A DNA stretch of 64,000 bases from Micrococcales bacterium. Lineage in GTDB: Bacteria > Actinomycetota > Actinomycetes > S36-B12 > UBA10799. The position numbers and the translations under genes were made by a program. Positions 45,738 to 58,130 of the stretch are shown one piece after another. The stretch lies in assembly GCA_016719135.1 (NCBI GenBank), contig JADKAV010000018.1, positions 1 through 64,000 on the forward strand, in the 5' to 3' direction. How positions within the stretch are numbered: the stretch's first letter is position 1; each line of letters starts with the position of its first letter. Below the pieces are notes generated by a model. The model worked only from the letters and a program-made list of their open reading frames with translations, made no database searches and had not been told where the DNA came from.

Positions 45738-47195
45738 GTGCGTCGAGCGAAAATTGTGTGCACTCTTGGTCCGGCAACGGATTCCGAAGAGACAATGGCC
45801 AAACTCATCCGTAGTGGAATGTCGGTTGCCCGGCTGAACCTGAGCCATGGCACCCAGGCCGATCACCAGGCCCGACTGGACCTGGTCCGCCGGTCCGCCC
45901 GCGATGCCGGGGTGGGAGTAGCGGTCCTCGCGGATCTGCAGGGACCCAAGATCCGGCTGGGCACGTTCGTCGACGAACGGGTCGACCTCATGCAGGGCCA
46001 GCGTTTCACCATCACCACCCGCGATGTTCCCGGCGACGCACAGACCTGCTCCACCACATACGGCAATCTCACCCATGACGTCAGAGTCGGCGATGAGGTC
46101 CTCATCGACGACGGGAACGTCACGCTGCGGGCCGTGGAGGTCGGTGCCACCGAGGTCGTGTGCGAGGTGCTCGTCGGCGGCCGCGTGAGCAACAACAAGG
46201 GGATCAACCTTCCGGGGGTCATCGTCAGTGTTCCGGCGCTGTCCGAGAAGGACATTGACGATCTGCGATGGGCCCTCAACGCTGATGTGGACATGGTGGC
46301 GCTGTCCTTCGTGCAGCGACCCGAGGACATCGACGACGTGCGCCGGATCATGGACGAGCAGGGAGTCCATCGCCCGATCCTGGCCAAGATCGAGAAGCCA
46401 CAGGCCGTCGATCATCTGTCGGCGATCATCGACGCGTTCGACGGCATCATGGTCGCGCGCGGTGATCTCGGCGTCGAGCTGCCGCTCGAGCAGGTGCCGC
46501 TGGTGCAGAAGCGCGCGATCGAACTCTCCCGCGCGGCTGCCAAGCCGGTGATCGTGGCCACCCAGATGCTGGACAGTATGGTCACCAGCAGTCGTCCCAC
46601 CCGCGCTGAGGCCTCCGACGTCGCCAATGCAGTTCTTGACGGCACCGACGCTCTGATGCTCAGCGGGGAGACCAGTGTTGGTGATCACCCGGACCTGGTG
46701 GTCTCCACGATGGCCCGAATCATCGAGTACGTCGAGGAGAAGGCGCTGGGGACGCTATCGGAATCGGCGGACAACCGCACCGGTTCGACAGCCCGAGCCA
46801 TCACCCGGGCAGCGACCGAAGTCGCCGAAGAGGTGGACGCGAAGTTCATCATCTCCTTCACCGAAACGGGCTTGACCCCGCGCTTGGTCGCTCGTCACCG
46901 TTCCCGGATCCCGATCCTCTGTTTCACACCCACCGCGCACGTGCGCAACTACCTGGCGCTGGTGTGGGGGATCACTCCCTTTGACGGCAAGAAGGTGCAC
47001 CACACCGATGAGCTCGTGGAGGACGTGGACCTGCGGATCTCGCAGATGTCGTTGGCCGCGCCGGGCGACAAGGTGGTCGTGATCGCGGGGGTTCCGCCGG
47101 GCGTGCCCGGCACCACCAACGGGATGCGCGTCCACCTGGTGGGTTCTGGTTCAGCCGGACGCGCTGAAGGAGCCGAGGTTGCTGAGCAGGTCTGA
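45738..47195 (+). CDS. pyk: Pyruvate kinase
   Basis: Pyk converts phosphoenolpyruvate and ADP to pyruvate and ATP. The 485-residue protein shows RRAKIVCTLGPATDS, ARLNLSHGT, ADLQGPKIRLGTF, ILAKIEKPQAVDHL with the catalytic lysine, GIMVARGDLGVELPLEQVPLVQ, VATQMLDSMVTSSRPTRAE and the C-terminal allosteric domain. I chose GTG 45738 because family proteins start (M)RRAKIV and because the -10 box precedes it by seven bases. It follows gltBD, the common actinobacterial order. Confidence 0.97.
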   Translation: MRRAKIVCTLGPATDSEETMAKLIRSGMSVARLNLSHGTQADHQARLDLVRRSARDAGVGVAVLADLQGPKIRLGTFVDERVDLMQGQRFTITTRDVPGDAQTCSTTYGNLTHDVRVGDEVLIDDGNVTLRAVEVGATEVVCEVLVGGRVSNNKGINLPGVIVSVPALSEKDIDDLRWALNADVDMVALSFVQRPEDIDDVRRIMDEQGVHRPILAKIEKPQAVDHLSAIIDAFDGIMVARGDLGVELPLEQVPLVQKRAIELSRAAAKPVIVATQMLDSMVTSSRPTRAEASDVANAVLDGTDALMLSGETSVGDHPDLVVSTMARIIEYVEEKALGTLSESADNRTGSTARAITRAATEVAEEVDAKFIISFTETGLTPRLVARHRSRIPILCFTPTAHVRNYLALVWGITPFDGKKVHHTDELVEDVDLRISQMSLAAPGDKVVVIAGVPPGVPGTTNGMRVHLVGSGSAGRAEGAEVAEQV

Positions 47196-47310
47196 GGGTC
47201 GATCAAAGACCGCCGAGTGCTGCACGGTTGCTGGCTCCGGTCCGAGAAAAGCAGCAACGGCGTAACAGTCGGCACCTTCGGGACAGGGATCGCTGGGCTG
47301 AGAGCAGAAA

Positions 47311-47799
47311 TCAGTCAAGCTTCTGTCGAGCTTCAGCGTTGAGCACACCCCAGGCCACGAGCTGGTCGGCGAGAACGCCGGGCGGTTCGTCGTAAATGAC
47401 CGCTAGGGTCCGCAGATCGTCCTGCCGAATGCTGAGGATCCGGCCGTTGTAGTCCCCACGCTGAGCCTGGATGGCCGCGGCATACCGGGCCAACGGGCCC
47501 ACCTTGTCCGCAGGCACCTGGCCCAAGCGTTCCAGGTCGAGCACCAGCCGGGCCGGCGGCTCGGAGGCTGAGCCCGGGGCGCTGTCAGGGAGTAGTTCGG
47601 CGACCGGAACACCATAGAAGTCGGCCAGTTCGGCCAGCTTTTGCACCGTTACGGCTCGGTCACCGCGCTCGTACGACCCGACCACCACTGCCTTCCAGCG
47701 ACCCTCGGACTTCTCCTCGACACCGTGCAGGGACATGCCCTGCTGCTGCCGGATGGAACGGAGTTTGGCGCCCAGCGCTCGCCCGTACTCAGTTGCCAT
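47311..47799 (-). CDS. bldD: BldD-like XRE-family transcriptional regulator
   Basis: 162 residues. The N-terminal helix-turn-helix YGRALGAKLRSIRQQQGMSLHGVEEKSEGRWKAVVVGSYERGDR closely matches BldD, the developmental master regulator of Streptomyces that dimerises with cyclic di-GMP. The C-terminal part (LVLDLERLGQVPADKVGPLARYAAAIQAQRGDYNGRIL) also fits. The c-di-GMP motif cannot be confirmed by eye. ATG 47799. It is divergent from pyrR, the usual genomic position. Two GACYTTGGTC boxes lie 20-41 bp upstream of its start. Confidence 0.88.
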   Translation of the reverse strand: MATEYGRALGAKLRSIRQQQGMSLHGVEEKSEGRWKAVVVGSYERGDRAVTVQKLAELADFYGVPVAELLPDSAPGSASEPPARLVLDLERLGQVPADKVGPLARYAAAIQAQRGDYNGRILSIRQDDLRTLAVIYDEPPGVLADQLVAWGVLNAEARQKLD

Positions 47800-47818
47800 T
47801 GGGCTGCGCTCCCATTCT

Positions 47819-47839
47819 GACCAAAGTCCGACCAAAGAC
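47819..47839. promoter_or_regulatory. Tandem boxes upstream of bldD
   Basis: GACCAAAGTC (47819-47828) and GACCAAAGAC (47830-47839) are 11 bp apart and in the same orientation, reading GACTTTGGTC and GTCTTTGGTC toward bldD. The first is identical to the ten bases that open most copies of the palindromic repeats at 19.9-20.9 kb. They lie in the divergent bldD-pyrR promoter region. Function unknown. Confidence 0.45.
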
Positions 47840-47989
47840 TGTCAGGTGTGAGGTTACGGAGCGTGATGCTCGGGAGGCAACTCGGCGGGCACCGCCTGCC
47901 GAACAGATACCCATACCAGTGATAGCGTCGACGACGAATGCCTTTCCTTTAACCACCGTCCAGCGAGGCGGAGAAGGGGGTTGGACGCG

Positions 47990-48535
47990 ATGACGCCTGA
48001 CCAAGAGTTCCTCACCGACTCAGATATCAATCGAGCGGTGGTACGCATCGCTCACGAAATCCTCGAACGCAACCGCGGCGCCGACAATCTGGTGCTGCTG
48101 GGCATCCCCCGGCGCGGGGTACCCCTGGCCAAGCGCATCGCCGCAGCCATGTCCGGTATCGAGGGCCGCGAGGTGCCGGCCGGCGCGCTGGACGTGGGAA
48201 TGTACCGCGACGACCTGCGACTGCGGCCCACCGTTGCTCTGCACCCAACCGTGATCCCGGGCGGGGACATCACCGGCAAGACGGTGGTCCTGGTCGACGA
48301 CGTGCTGTTCAGCGGTCGCACAACACGCGCGGCGATGGATGCCCTGTCCGGCGCCGGGCGGCCAAGGGCCGTGCAACTGGCCGTTCTGGTCGACCGAGGA
48401 CACCGCGATCTGCCCATCCGCGCCGACTACGTGGGCAAAAACCTGCCGACCTCGCGCGACGACGACGTGCAGGTGACCCTGACCGAAACCGACGGAACCG
48501 ATGCCGTGCGCCTGGTGCGCGCTGGAGGAAACTGA
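47990..48535 (+). CDS. pyrR: Bifunctional pyr operon regulator / uracil phosphoribosyltransferase
   Basis: PyrR binds pyr mRNA in response to UMP and has uracil phosphoribosyltransferase activity. The 181-residue protein shows RAVVRIAHEILERN, LVLLGIPRRGVPLAKRIA, LDVGMYRDDLRLRP and the PRPP loop VVLVDDVLFSGRTTRAAMDAL, with PRAVQLAVLVDRGHRDLPIRADYVGKN. ATG 47990 follows a GGAGAAGGGGG ribosome-binding region. First gene of the pyrimidine operon; adjacent to pyrB without a gap. I did not find a clear attenuator in the 190-bp leader region. Confidence 0.96.
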   Translation: MTPDQEFLTDSDINRAVVRIAHEILERNRGADNLVLLGIPRRGVPLAKRIAAAMSGIEGREVPAGALDVGMYRDDLRLRPTVALHPTVIPGGDITGKTVVLVDDVLFSGRTTRAAMDALSGAGRPRAVQLAVLVDRGHRDLPIRADYVGKNLPTSRDDDVQVTLTETDGTDAVRLVRAGGN

Positions 48536-49474
48536 ATGCGCCATCTGCTCTCCACCCAGGATGTGACCCAATCGGAGGCTCTGGCCATCCTCGACACCGC
48601 CCGCGAACTGGCCCAGGTCGCCGATCGCCCGGTGAAGAAGTTGCCGACTCTGCGCGGACGGACCGTGGTCAACCTGTTCTTCGAGGACTCGACCCGCACC
48701 CGGATCTCGTTCGAGGCGGCCGCCAAGCGGCTTTCGGCCGACGTCATCAACTTCTCGGCCAAGGGGTCGAGCCTTTCCAAGGGCGAATCCCTGAAAGACA
48801 CGGCATTGACGTTGCAGGCGATGGGCGCCGACGCGGTCGTGATCCGGCATCAGGCCAGTGGTGCTGCACACCGCTTGGCCAACAGCGACTGGATCCACGG
48901 TGCGGTCATCAACGCCGGGGACGGAACCCACGAACACCCCACGCAGGCGCTGCTGGACGCGTACACGATGCGCGATCACCTGCGCGACGGGCAAGGTTCG
49001 CTCGAGGGCCTCAACGTGGTGATCGTGGGGGATGTCCTGCACTCGCGGGTCGCCCGGTCCAACGTCTGGTTGCTCGACACTCTCGGGGCCGACGTCACCT
49101 TGGTGGCGCCGCCCACTTTGCTGCCGGTCGGCGTCGGGCAGTGGCCCTGCCGGATCAGCTACGACCTGGACGCGGCGATCCCGGAGGCCGACGCGGTGAT
49201 GATGCTGCGGGTGCAGAACGAGCGCATGAACGCCTCCTACTTCCCCAGCGCGCGGAGTATCGCGGCGCTACGGGCCTGGACGCCCCACGGATGGCGTGCT
49301 GCCCGACCACGCGATCGTCATGCACCCCGGACCCATGAATCGTGGGATGGAGATCACTGCCGATGTGGCCGACGCCGACCGGTCGGTCATCGTCGAGCAG
49401 GTGACCAACGGCGTCAGCGTGCGCATGGCCGTGCTCTACCTGCTGCTGGGGAGGCCACGACCGGGAAGCGATGA
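48536..49474 (+). CDS. pyrB: Aspartate carbamoyltransferase catalytic subunit, frameshifted near the 3' end as given
   Basis: PyrB condenses carbamoyl phosphate with aspartate. Seen: NLFFEDSTRTRISFEAAAKRL with the carbamoyl-phosphate site, SSLSKGESLKDTALTLQAMG, GDGTHEHPTQALLDAYTM, and, after frame changes at about 49250-49300, VMHPGPMNRGMEI and NGVSVRMAVLYLLLG. Without correction the last 60 codons are lost. ATG 48536 follows the pyrR stop directly. The length of 312 codons is normal. The TGA (49472-49474) overlaps the pyrC ATG. Confidence 0.94.
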   Translation: MRHLLSTQDVTQSEALAILDTARELAQVADRPVKKLPTLRGRTVVNLFFEDSTRTRISFEAAAKRLSADVINFSAKGSSLSKGESLKDTALTLQAMGADAVVIRHQASGAAHRLANSDWIHGAVINAGDGTHEHPTQALLDAYTMRDHLRDGQGSLEGLNVVIVGDVLHSRVARSNVWLLDTLGADVTLVAPPTLLPVGVGQWPCRISYDLDAAIPEADAVMMLRVQNERMNASYFPSARSIAALRAWTPHGWRAARPRDRHAPRTHESWDGDHCRCGRRRPVGHRRAGDQRRQRAHGRALPAAGEATTGKR

Positions 49475-50389
49475 GCAGTCCTGCGGGATCGTGCGACCGC
49501 TGGGCGGGGACGCCGTCGATGTGCGGATCGAGGACGGTGTGATCGCCGAGATCGGGCAGGGTCTTGACGGCGACGATGTCGTGGAGGGTCACGGTGCGGT
49601 TCTGCTACCGGGGCTGGTCGACCTGCACACCCACCTGCGTGAGCCGGGTCGCGAGGACGCCGAGACGGTGAAAACCGGCACCCGGGCCGCGGCCGTGGGG
49701 GGTTTCACCGCGGTCCATGCGATGGCCAACACCGATCCGGTCGCCGACACCGCCGGCGTCGTGGAGCAGGTGTGGCGGCTGGGCGTCGAAGCCGGATACG
49801 CCGACGTGCGCCCGGTGGGCGCGGTCACGGTCGGGCTGGACGGCAAGCGGCTGGCCGAACTCGGCGCGATGGCCGACTCGCACGCCCGGGTCCGGGTGTT
49901 CAGCGACGACGGCAAGTGCGTGCCGATGCCCCGCTCATGCGCCGGGCGCTGGAGTACGTGAAGGCGTTCGACGGCGTGATCGCCCAGCACGCGCAGGAGC
50001 CGCGGCTCACCGAGGGCGCCGCAGATGCATGAGGGGGAACTGTCCGGCCAGCTCGGACTCGCGCGGGTGGCCGGCCGTGGCCGAGGAGGCGATCATCGCC
50101 CGGGATGTGCTGCTGGCCGAACATGTCGGATCACGCCTGCACATCTGTCACGTCTCGACGGCCGGCTCGGTGGAGATCCGACCACGGCCGCCCGCTCGCA
50201 TCGGCGAACCGGCCAACCTGACGCTGTTCGATCCCGACCCGGAGTGGACCGTCGGCCCGGGGACATGCTGAGCCGCAGCCGCAACACCCCTTACCGCGGA
50301 CGCACCCTGCCCGGACAGGTCATGGCCACCTTCCTGCGGGCGCCAGACCGTTCGGACAGGCGCCGGTGGATGTTCGAAACCGGCTGTGA
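49471..50389 (+). CDS. pyrC: Dihydroorotase, frameshifted and lacking about 140 internal codons as given
   Basis: PyrC cyclises carbamoyl aspartate. Seen in order: GVIAEIG, the zinc motif LPGLVDLHTHLREPGREDAE, FTAVHAMANTDPV, FDGVIAQHAQEPRLTEGA and HICHVSTAGSVEI; then, with no gap, the family's C-terminal GEPANLTLFDPDPEWTVG and SRNTPYRGRTLPGQVMATFL. The part in between, which should hold VTPHHL, the NPPLR segment and the catalytic aspartate in TDHAPH, is absent. The joint is at about 50176-50195. The whole gene spans 919 nt instead of about 1,290, with at least three frame changes. Either an assembly deletion or a real loss; the former is more likely in this error-rich stretch. Confidence 0.88.
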
Positions 50390-50911
50390 TCACCTGCTCG
50401 CGGCCGAATCGCCACAGGTCACCGCTTGGCCGCAGCGTCCTGCTTCTCACCCCTGGGGTGCTGGCGGTTCAGCACTGGCCGTGCTGGGGATGTGGCGCAG
50501 CTGGCGGCGACGAGCGGTGACCTGCCGCCAAAGTGTGCCCGCCGGCACCTTGAGCCGGACCTGAGGTGGCCGGCCGGTAGCTGGGCACGTCCCCGGCCGA
50601 CTGGTTGGCACCGGGTGGTCGCGGCGGCCCGGATCGCCCGGGCAAGGCCTGGCCAGCGTGGCGGCGCAGGCCGTACGCCTGCCACGCCGGGGGAATCGTC
50701 GATCGCAGCTGCCGGCCGACCAGATCCCGTCGGCGCACCGATCCGGCCGCGGGGTGGCGGCGCAGGTGGCGGAGAAAGACGGAGTGGTCCTGTGGTTCTG
50801 GAGCGCTGGAGACACCCCCCTGCAGACGGGATTTCGCCCCGACGCCGCAGAAGACGGGCCGCTGTCAAGCGATGCCAGCCGGAGGGTCACTCGGGGAGGA
50901 TGAATCCATGA
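50386..50911 (+). CDS. PH-like-domain membrane protein between pyrC and carA, frameshifted as given
   Basis: GTG 50386 overlaps the pyrC stop and opens the frame containing the membrane segment SVLLLTPGVLAV; later pieces in other frames are LGMWRSWRRRA, then about 130 residues including AGNRRSQLPADQI-like sequence and VAEKDGVVLWFWSAGDTPLQTGFRPDA near the end. Actinomycetota usually encode here a protein with one membrane helix, a WRxWRRRA stretch and a PH-like domain ending in DTELDTGFRAD-type sequence. The match is by order and motif. The stop TGA (50909-50911) would overlap the carA ATG. Function unknown. Confidence 0.65.
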
Positions 50912-52063
50912 GTGCCCATCCGGTGGGGGCCGACCCGGCAGCTGGCGCCGGAACCGGCGCTGCTGGTCCTGGAGGACGGTCAGGTCGTTGCGCGGTGAGG
51001 CGTTCGGCGCCCGGGGCAGCGTGTTCGGCGAGGCGGTCTTCTCGACCGGGATGACCGGCTACCAGGAGACCCTCACCGACCCCTCGTACCACCGTCAGGT
51101 GATCGTCATGACCGCGCCGCACATCGGCAACACCGGCATGAACCTCGAGGACCCGGAGTCCGGGCGCATCTGGGCCGCCGGCTTCGTCATCCGCGATCCC
51201 GGCCCGGTGGCCAGCAACTGGCGCGCCAGCGCACCCTGGAGGACGATCTCAACGAGTTCGGCGTAGTGGGGGTGGCCGACATCGACACCCGCGCGTTGAC
51301 CAGGCACCTGCGCGACCGCGGCGCCATGCGGGTCGGCTTGTTCAGTGGGGGAGGCCGCGCTGACCGATGAGGCGCGACTGCTCGCGCAGGTCAAGGCCTC
51401 CCCCGGCATGGCGGGGCGCGAACCTGTCCGCGCAGGTCAGCACCGACGAGCCGTACGTGGTGCCGGCTGTCGGTGAGAGCCGGTTCACCGTGGTGGCGGT
51501 CGACCTGGGTATCAAGCGCATGACGCCGACGCTGATGGCCCAGCGCGGCATGACCGTTCACGTCGTCCCGTCGGACTACAGCTACGAGCAGATCCGCGAG
51601 CTCAACCCGGACGGGCTGTTCTTCTCCAACGGACCCGGCGACCCGGCCACCGCCGACCACGCGGTGGGCATCGCCCGCAGTGCGCTGGCTGATGCGCTTC
51701 CCACATTCGGCATCTGTTTCGGCAACCAGATCCTCGGCCGCGCGCTCGGCTTCGACACCTACAAACTGGCCTACGGGCACCGCGGCATCAACCAGCCCGT
51801 GCAGGACCGTTCGACCGGGCAAGGTCGAGATCACCGCGCACAATCACGGGTTCGCGGTGAAGGCGCCGCTCGGTACCGAGATCGACGGCAGTCGGCCGGG
51901 TCCGGGTCAGTCACGTCTGCCTCAACGATGACGTGGTGGAAGGGCTGCAGTGCCTGGACGTCCCGGCGTTCAGCGTCCAGTACCACCCGGAGGCGGCCGC
52001 CGGTCCGCACGATTCGGCCTACTTGTTCGACAGATTCGCCGCGGCGATGGAGGGGCGGTCCTG

Positions 52064-52064
<1 letters not shown>
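50908..52064 (+). CDS. carA: Carbamoyl-phosphate synthase small subunit, frameshifted as given
   Basis: CarA hydrolyses glutamine and delivers ammonia to CarB. Pieces in order: PALLVLEDGQVV, GEAFGARGSVFGEAVFSTGM with TGYQETLTDPSY, IGNTGMNLEDPES, GVVGVADIDTRALTRHLRD, then VVAVDLGIKRMTPTLMAQRG, FFSNGPGDPATADH and the catalytic triad region FGICFGNQILGRALGFDTYK, with AYGHRGINQPV. The cysteine nucleophile is in GICFGNQ. ATG 50908 follows GGGGAGG. Frame changes fall near 50935, 50990, 51235, 51350, 51815 and 51890. The TGA overlaps the carB ATG (TGATG). Confidence 0.93.
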
Positions 52065-55339
<3,275 letters not shown>

Positions 55340-55343
<4 letters not shown>

Positions 55344-56176
55344 CCGCGCAAGCCGACGCGGAGATCCTCAGCGTTCGTCGCGATGGCCCCTACTGGCAGA
55401 TGTCGTTCGCGGCCCCCGGTATCGCCGATGGATTCCGGCCGGGGCATTTCGTGGCGATTGCAGTGGACGATGCCCACATCCTGCGGCGGGCCTTCTCCAT
55501 CAGGTCCGCGTCGACCAAGGCCGGCGGTGCGCTGCAGATCATCGTCTCGCCGAAGGGTCCGGGCACGAAGTGGCTGGTCGAGCGCCGACCAGGTGATCTC
55601 ATCAACGTGATCGCGCCGCTTGGCAAACCCTTCCGCCTGCCCACCGAACCGGTGCCCTGCGTATTGGTGGGTGGGGGCTACGGGGTGGCGCCTTTGTTCG
55701 AACTTGCCTCCCAACTGCGGGCCCGCGGATGTCCGGTCGAGATCATCGTCGGCGCCGGTGACGCGCAACGGCTGTATGGCGTGGTCGAGGCGCGGCGGGT
55801 CAGCGACGCCGTGCACGTCACCACCGACGACGGCTCTGCTGGCGAGCACGGGCGGGTCACCGATCCGTTACGGCGGATTCTGGCCGGCGGACATCCGGCG
55901 GTCTATGCCTGCGGTCCGATGGGAATGCTGCAGGCCGTTTCGGAGGTCAGCGCCGAATTCGGGGCCGTGGCGCAGTGCGCGGTCGAGGAGTCCATGGCCT
56001 GCGGAATCGGCGTGTGTATGACCTGCGTGTTGCCGGTGATCGGTGATGACGGCGTGACCCGCATGGTCCGTTCGTGCACCGAAGGACCGGTCTTCTTCGG
56101 CGATCGTGTTCGCTGGTCGGAAGTCGGCACTGTGCCCGCCGACACTCTGGGCGCGCCGGAGCCGCGCGATGACTGA
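55340..56176 (+). CDS. pyrK: Dihydroorotate dehydrogenase electron-transfer subunit
   Basis: PyrK carries FAD and a 2Fe-2S cluster and moves electrons from dihydroorotate dehydrogenase 1B to NAD+. The 278-residue protein shows FRPGHFVAIAV, the FAD motif RRAFSIRSAS, LVGGGYGVAPLFELA and the cluster motif SMACGIGVCMTCVLPV with a fourth cysteine in VRSCTEGPVFF. ATG 55340 overlaps the carB stop. Together with the next gene it defines a class 1B enzyme, in contrast to the membrane class 2 enzyme of many other Actinomycetota. Confidence 0.95.
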
Positions 56177-57101
56177 TCCCCGAGTGACACTCGGCGGGGT
56201 CGATTTCGCAGGCCCCGCGTTCACCGCCTCCGGATGCGCGGCGGCGGGTAGGGAACTGGCGGGCTTCTTCGACCTGACCGAGATCGGTGGGGTCGTCACC
56301 AAGAGCATCATGCTCAGACCGCGCTCGGGGCGACCCACCCCGCGCATGGTGGAGACACCCTCGGGAATGCTGAACTCCATCGGACTGCAGGGGCCCGGGA
56401 TCGAGTCCTTCCTCGAGAACGACCTGGCGTGGCTGACCGATCACGGTGTGACCGCGGTCGTCTCCATCGCCGGCGAGACTGTCGACGAATTCGCGCAGTT
56501 GGCCCGCATCTTGCGCAACGAGCCTGCCGTCAAGGCCATCGAGGTGAACATCTCGTGCCCCAACGTCGAGAGCCGCGGCCAGGTGTTCGCGTGCGAGGTG
56601 ATGTCGGCCTCGTCGGTGATCCATCAGGTGCGCCGCAACATCAGCAGTGACGTGCCGATCTTCGCCAAACTCACGCCGGACGTCACGAGCATCGCCGAGA
56701 TCGCGCTGGCGTGTCACAACGCTGGCGCGGATGGGTTATCGGTCATGAACACGACCTTGGGCATGGCCATCGATCCCGACACGCTGCGCCCGATCCTCGG
56801 TGGGGTCACCGGCGGCCTGAGCGGCCCTGCGATCCGCCCGATGGCGGTGCGTTGCGTGTGGCAGATCCACCAGGTGCTGCCTGACGTGCCGATCCTGGGC
56901 ATGGGCGGGATCGCGAATGGCGAGGATGCCCTGCAGTTCATCGCGGCGGGGGCGTCGGCCGTCAGTGTCGGCACGATGACGTTCCACGACCCTTCTGCCC
57001 CGGTGCGGGTGCAGCGCGAGCTTCTCGGTTTGCTGGACGAACGTGGATTCACGACCGTAGCCGATGCTGTCGGAATCGCTCACAGAGGAGGACTGACATG
57101 A
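56169..57101 (+). CDS. pyrD: Dihydroorotate dehydrogenase, class 1B catalytic subunit
   Basis: PyrD oxidises dihydroorotate to orotate with FMN. The 310-residue barrel shows TASGCAAAGRE, GGVVTKSIMLRPRSGRPTPR, SGMLNSIGLQGPGIE, VNISCPNVESRG with the catalytic cysteine typical of 1B enzymes, IFAKLTPDVTSIAEIA, MNTTLGMAID, LSGPAIRPMAVRCVW and GMGGIANGEDALQFIAAGAS. ATG 56169 overlaps the pyrK 3' end by eight bases. The stop overlaps pyrF. Confidence 0.96.
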   Translation: MTDPRVTLGGVDFAGPAFTASGCAAAGRELAGFFDLTEIGGVVTKSIMLRPRSGRPTPRMVETPSGMLNSIGLQGPGIESFLENDLAWLTDHGVTAVVSIAGETVDEFAQLARILRNEPAVKAIEVNISCPNVESRGQVFACEVMSASSVIHQVRRNISSDVPIFAKLTPDVTSIAEIALACHNAGADGLSVMNTTLGMAIDPDTLRPILGGVTGGLSGPAIRPMAVRCVWQIHQVLPDVPILGMGGIANGEDALQFIAAGASAVSVGTMTFHDPSAPVRVQRELLGLLDERGFTTVADAVGIAHRGGLT

Positions 57102-57805
57102 CCGCTGCTCCGATCGCGCTCGCGCTCGATGCCCCCGACCTGGACACGGCCTGCCGCTGGGCGAATGCTGTGAACGGGGTGTTCTCCCACGTGAAGGTGG
57201 GATTGGAGACCTATTTGCGCGACGGCGCTTTGGGCGTCGCAGAGATCCGGGCAGCGGCTCCTGACTGCGCTCTGTTCCTCGATCTGAAACTGCACGACAT
57301 CCCCAACACCATGGCCGGAGCCGCGCGTTCGGTCGCCGTGCTTCAACCGGACATCCTCACCGTGCACGCTGCGGCTGGGACGGCGGGGATCGAGGCGGTG
57401 GCCGAGGCCCTGCCCCAGACGCGCGTGGCTGCCGTGACGGTGCTGACCAGCCTGAGTACTGCCGATCTCACCGATCTGGGCATCCCCGGAACCGCTGAGC
57501 AGGCTGTCATGCGATGGGCGCGGTTGGCCGTCGCGGCCGGTGCCCGGGCCATTGTGAGCTCGGCCCAGGAAGTCGCCACACTGCGGGCGTTGCTCGGCGC
57601 CGAGCCGCTGCTCATCACCCCGGGGATCCGGCCCGCCGGTGGCGCCGCCGGCGATCAGCGCCGGGTGGTCACGCCCGCGGACGCTATCGGCTCCGGAGCC
57701 GGGCTGTTGGTCGTGGGACGCCCCGTGACCGCGGCCGAGGATCCGCGTGGGGCGGCGCGTGAGATTGCGGGGGAGGCGCTGCGGGCGCTGGCCTCGGTTC
57801 GGTAG
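57098..57805 (+). CDS. pyrF: Orotidine 5'-phosphate decarboxylase
   Basis: PyrF decarboxylates OMP to UMP. The 235-residue barrel is of the short bacterial type: IALALDAPDLDTA, VKVGLETYL, LFLDLKLHDIPNTMAGA with the catalytic lysine-aspartate group, VTVLTSLSTADL, LITPGIRPAGGAAGDQRRVVTPADA and LLVVGRPVTAAEDP. Many Actinomycetota carry instead the longer PyrF type, so the short form together with PyrK/PyrD-1B is worth noting. ATGA overlap with pyrD. Confidence 0.95.
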   Translation: MTAAPIALALDAPDLDTACRWANAVNGVFSHVKVGLETYLRDGALGVAEIRAAAPDCALFLDLKLHDIPNTMAGAARSVAVLQPDILTVHAAAGTAGIEAVAEALPQTRVAAVTVLTSLSTADLTDLGIPGTAEQAVMRWARLAVAAGARAIVSSAQEVATLRALLGAEPLLITPGIRPAGGAAGDQRRVVTPADAIGSGAGLLVVGRPVTAAEDPRGAAREIAGEALRALASVR

Positions 57806-57808
57806 GTT
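57803..57808 (+). promoter_or_regulatory. -10 box of mihF
   Basis: TAGGTT overlaps the pyrF stop and ends seven bases before the GTG of mihF at 57816, so mihF may have its own leaderless transcript besides operon read-through. Confidence 0.45.
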
Positions 57809-57815
57809 GTCGGGC

Positions 57816-58130
57816 GTGCAGCCTCCGCCCCTGTCCAGCGAACAGCGTGCTGCGGCCAGCGCCAAGGCGGTCGCAAACCGGCGTCGGCGTGCGCAGATCA
57901 AAGAGCAGTTGCGTTCGGGTCACCTGACCTGGCACGAGTTGCTCGCCCTGGCCCACGTCGACGAGGTGGTCGCCGCCCTGCGTGTGCAGGATGCCCTGCT
58001 GTGCCTGCCCGGCGTCGGCCCGCAGCGCCTGGGCCGGTTCATGCGGCACGCCAACATCTCACCCACCCGCCGTATCCGCGGCCTGGGACCCAATCAGATC
58101 GCCACGCTGTCCCAGGTCCTCGCCCGGTGA
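57816..58130 (+). CDS. mihF: Actinobacterial integration host factor
   Basis: A 104-residue, strongly basic nucleoid protein that bends and protects DNA and supports phage-type integration in mycobacteria and Streptomyces. It shows the long basic helix EQRAAASAKAVANRRRRAQI, KEQLRSGHLTWHELLALA and the helix-hairpin region LCLPGVGPQRLGRFMRHANI followed by RRIRGLGPNQIATL. GTG 57816 lies seven bases after a -10 box. Position between pyrF and gmk is conserved in the phylum. Confidence 0.95.
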   Translation: MQPPPLSSEQRAAASAKAVANRRRRAQIKEQLRSGHLTWHELLALAHVDEVVAALRVQDALLCLPGVGPQRLGRFMRHANISPTRRIRGLGPNQIATLSQVLAR

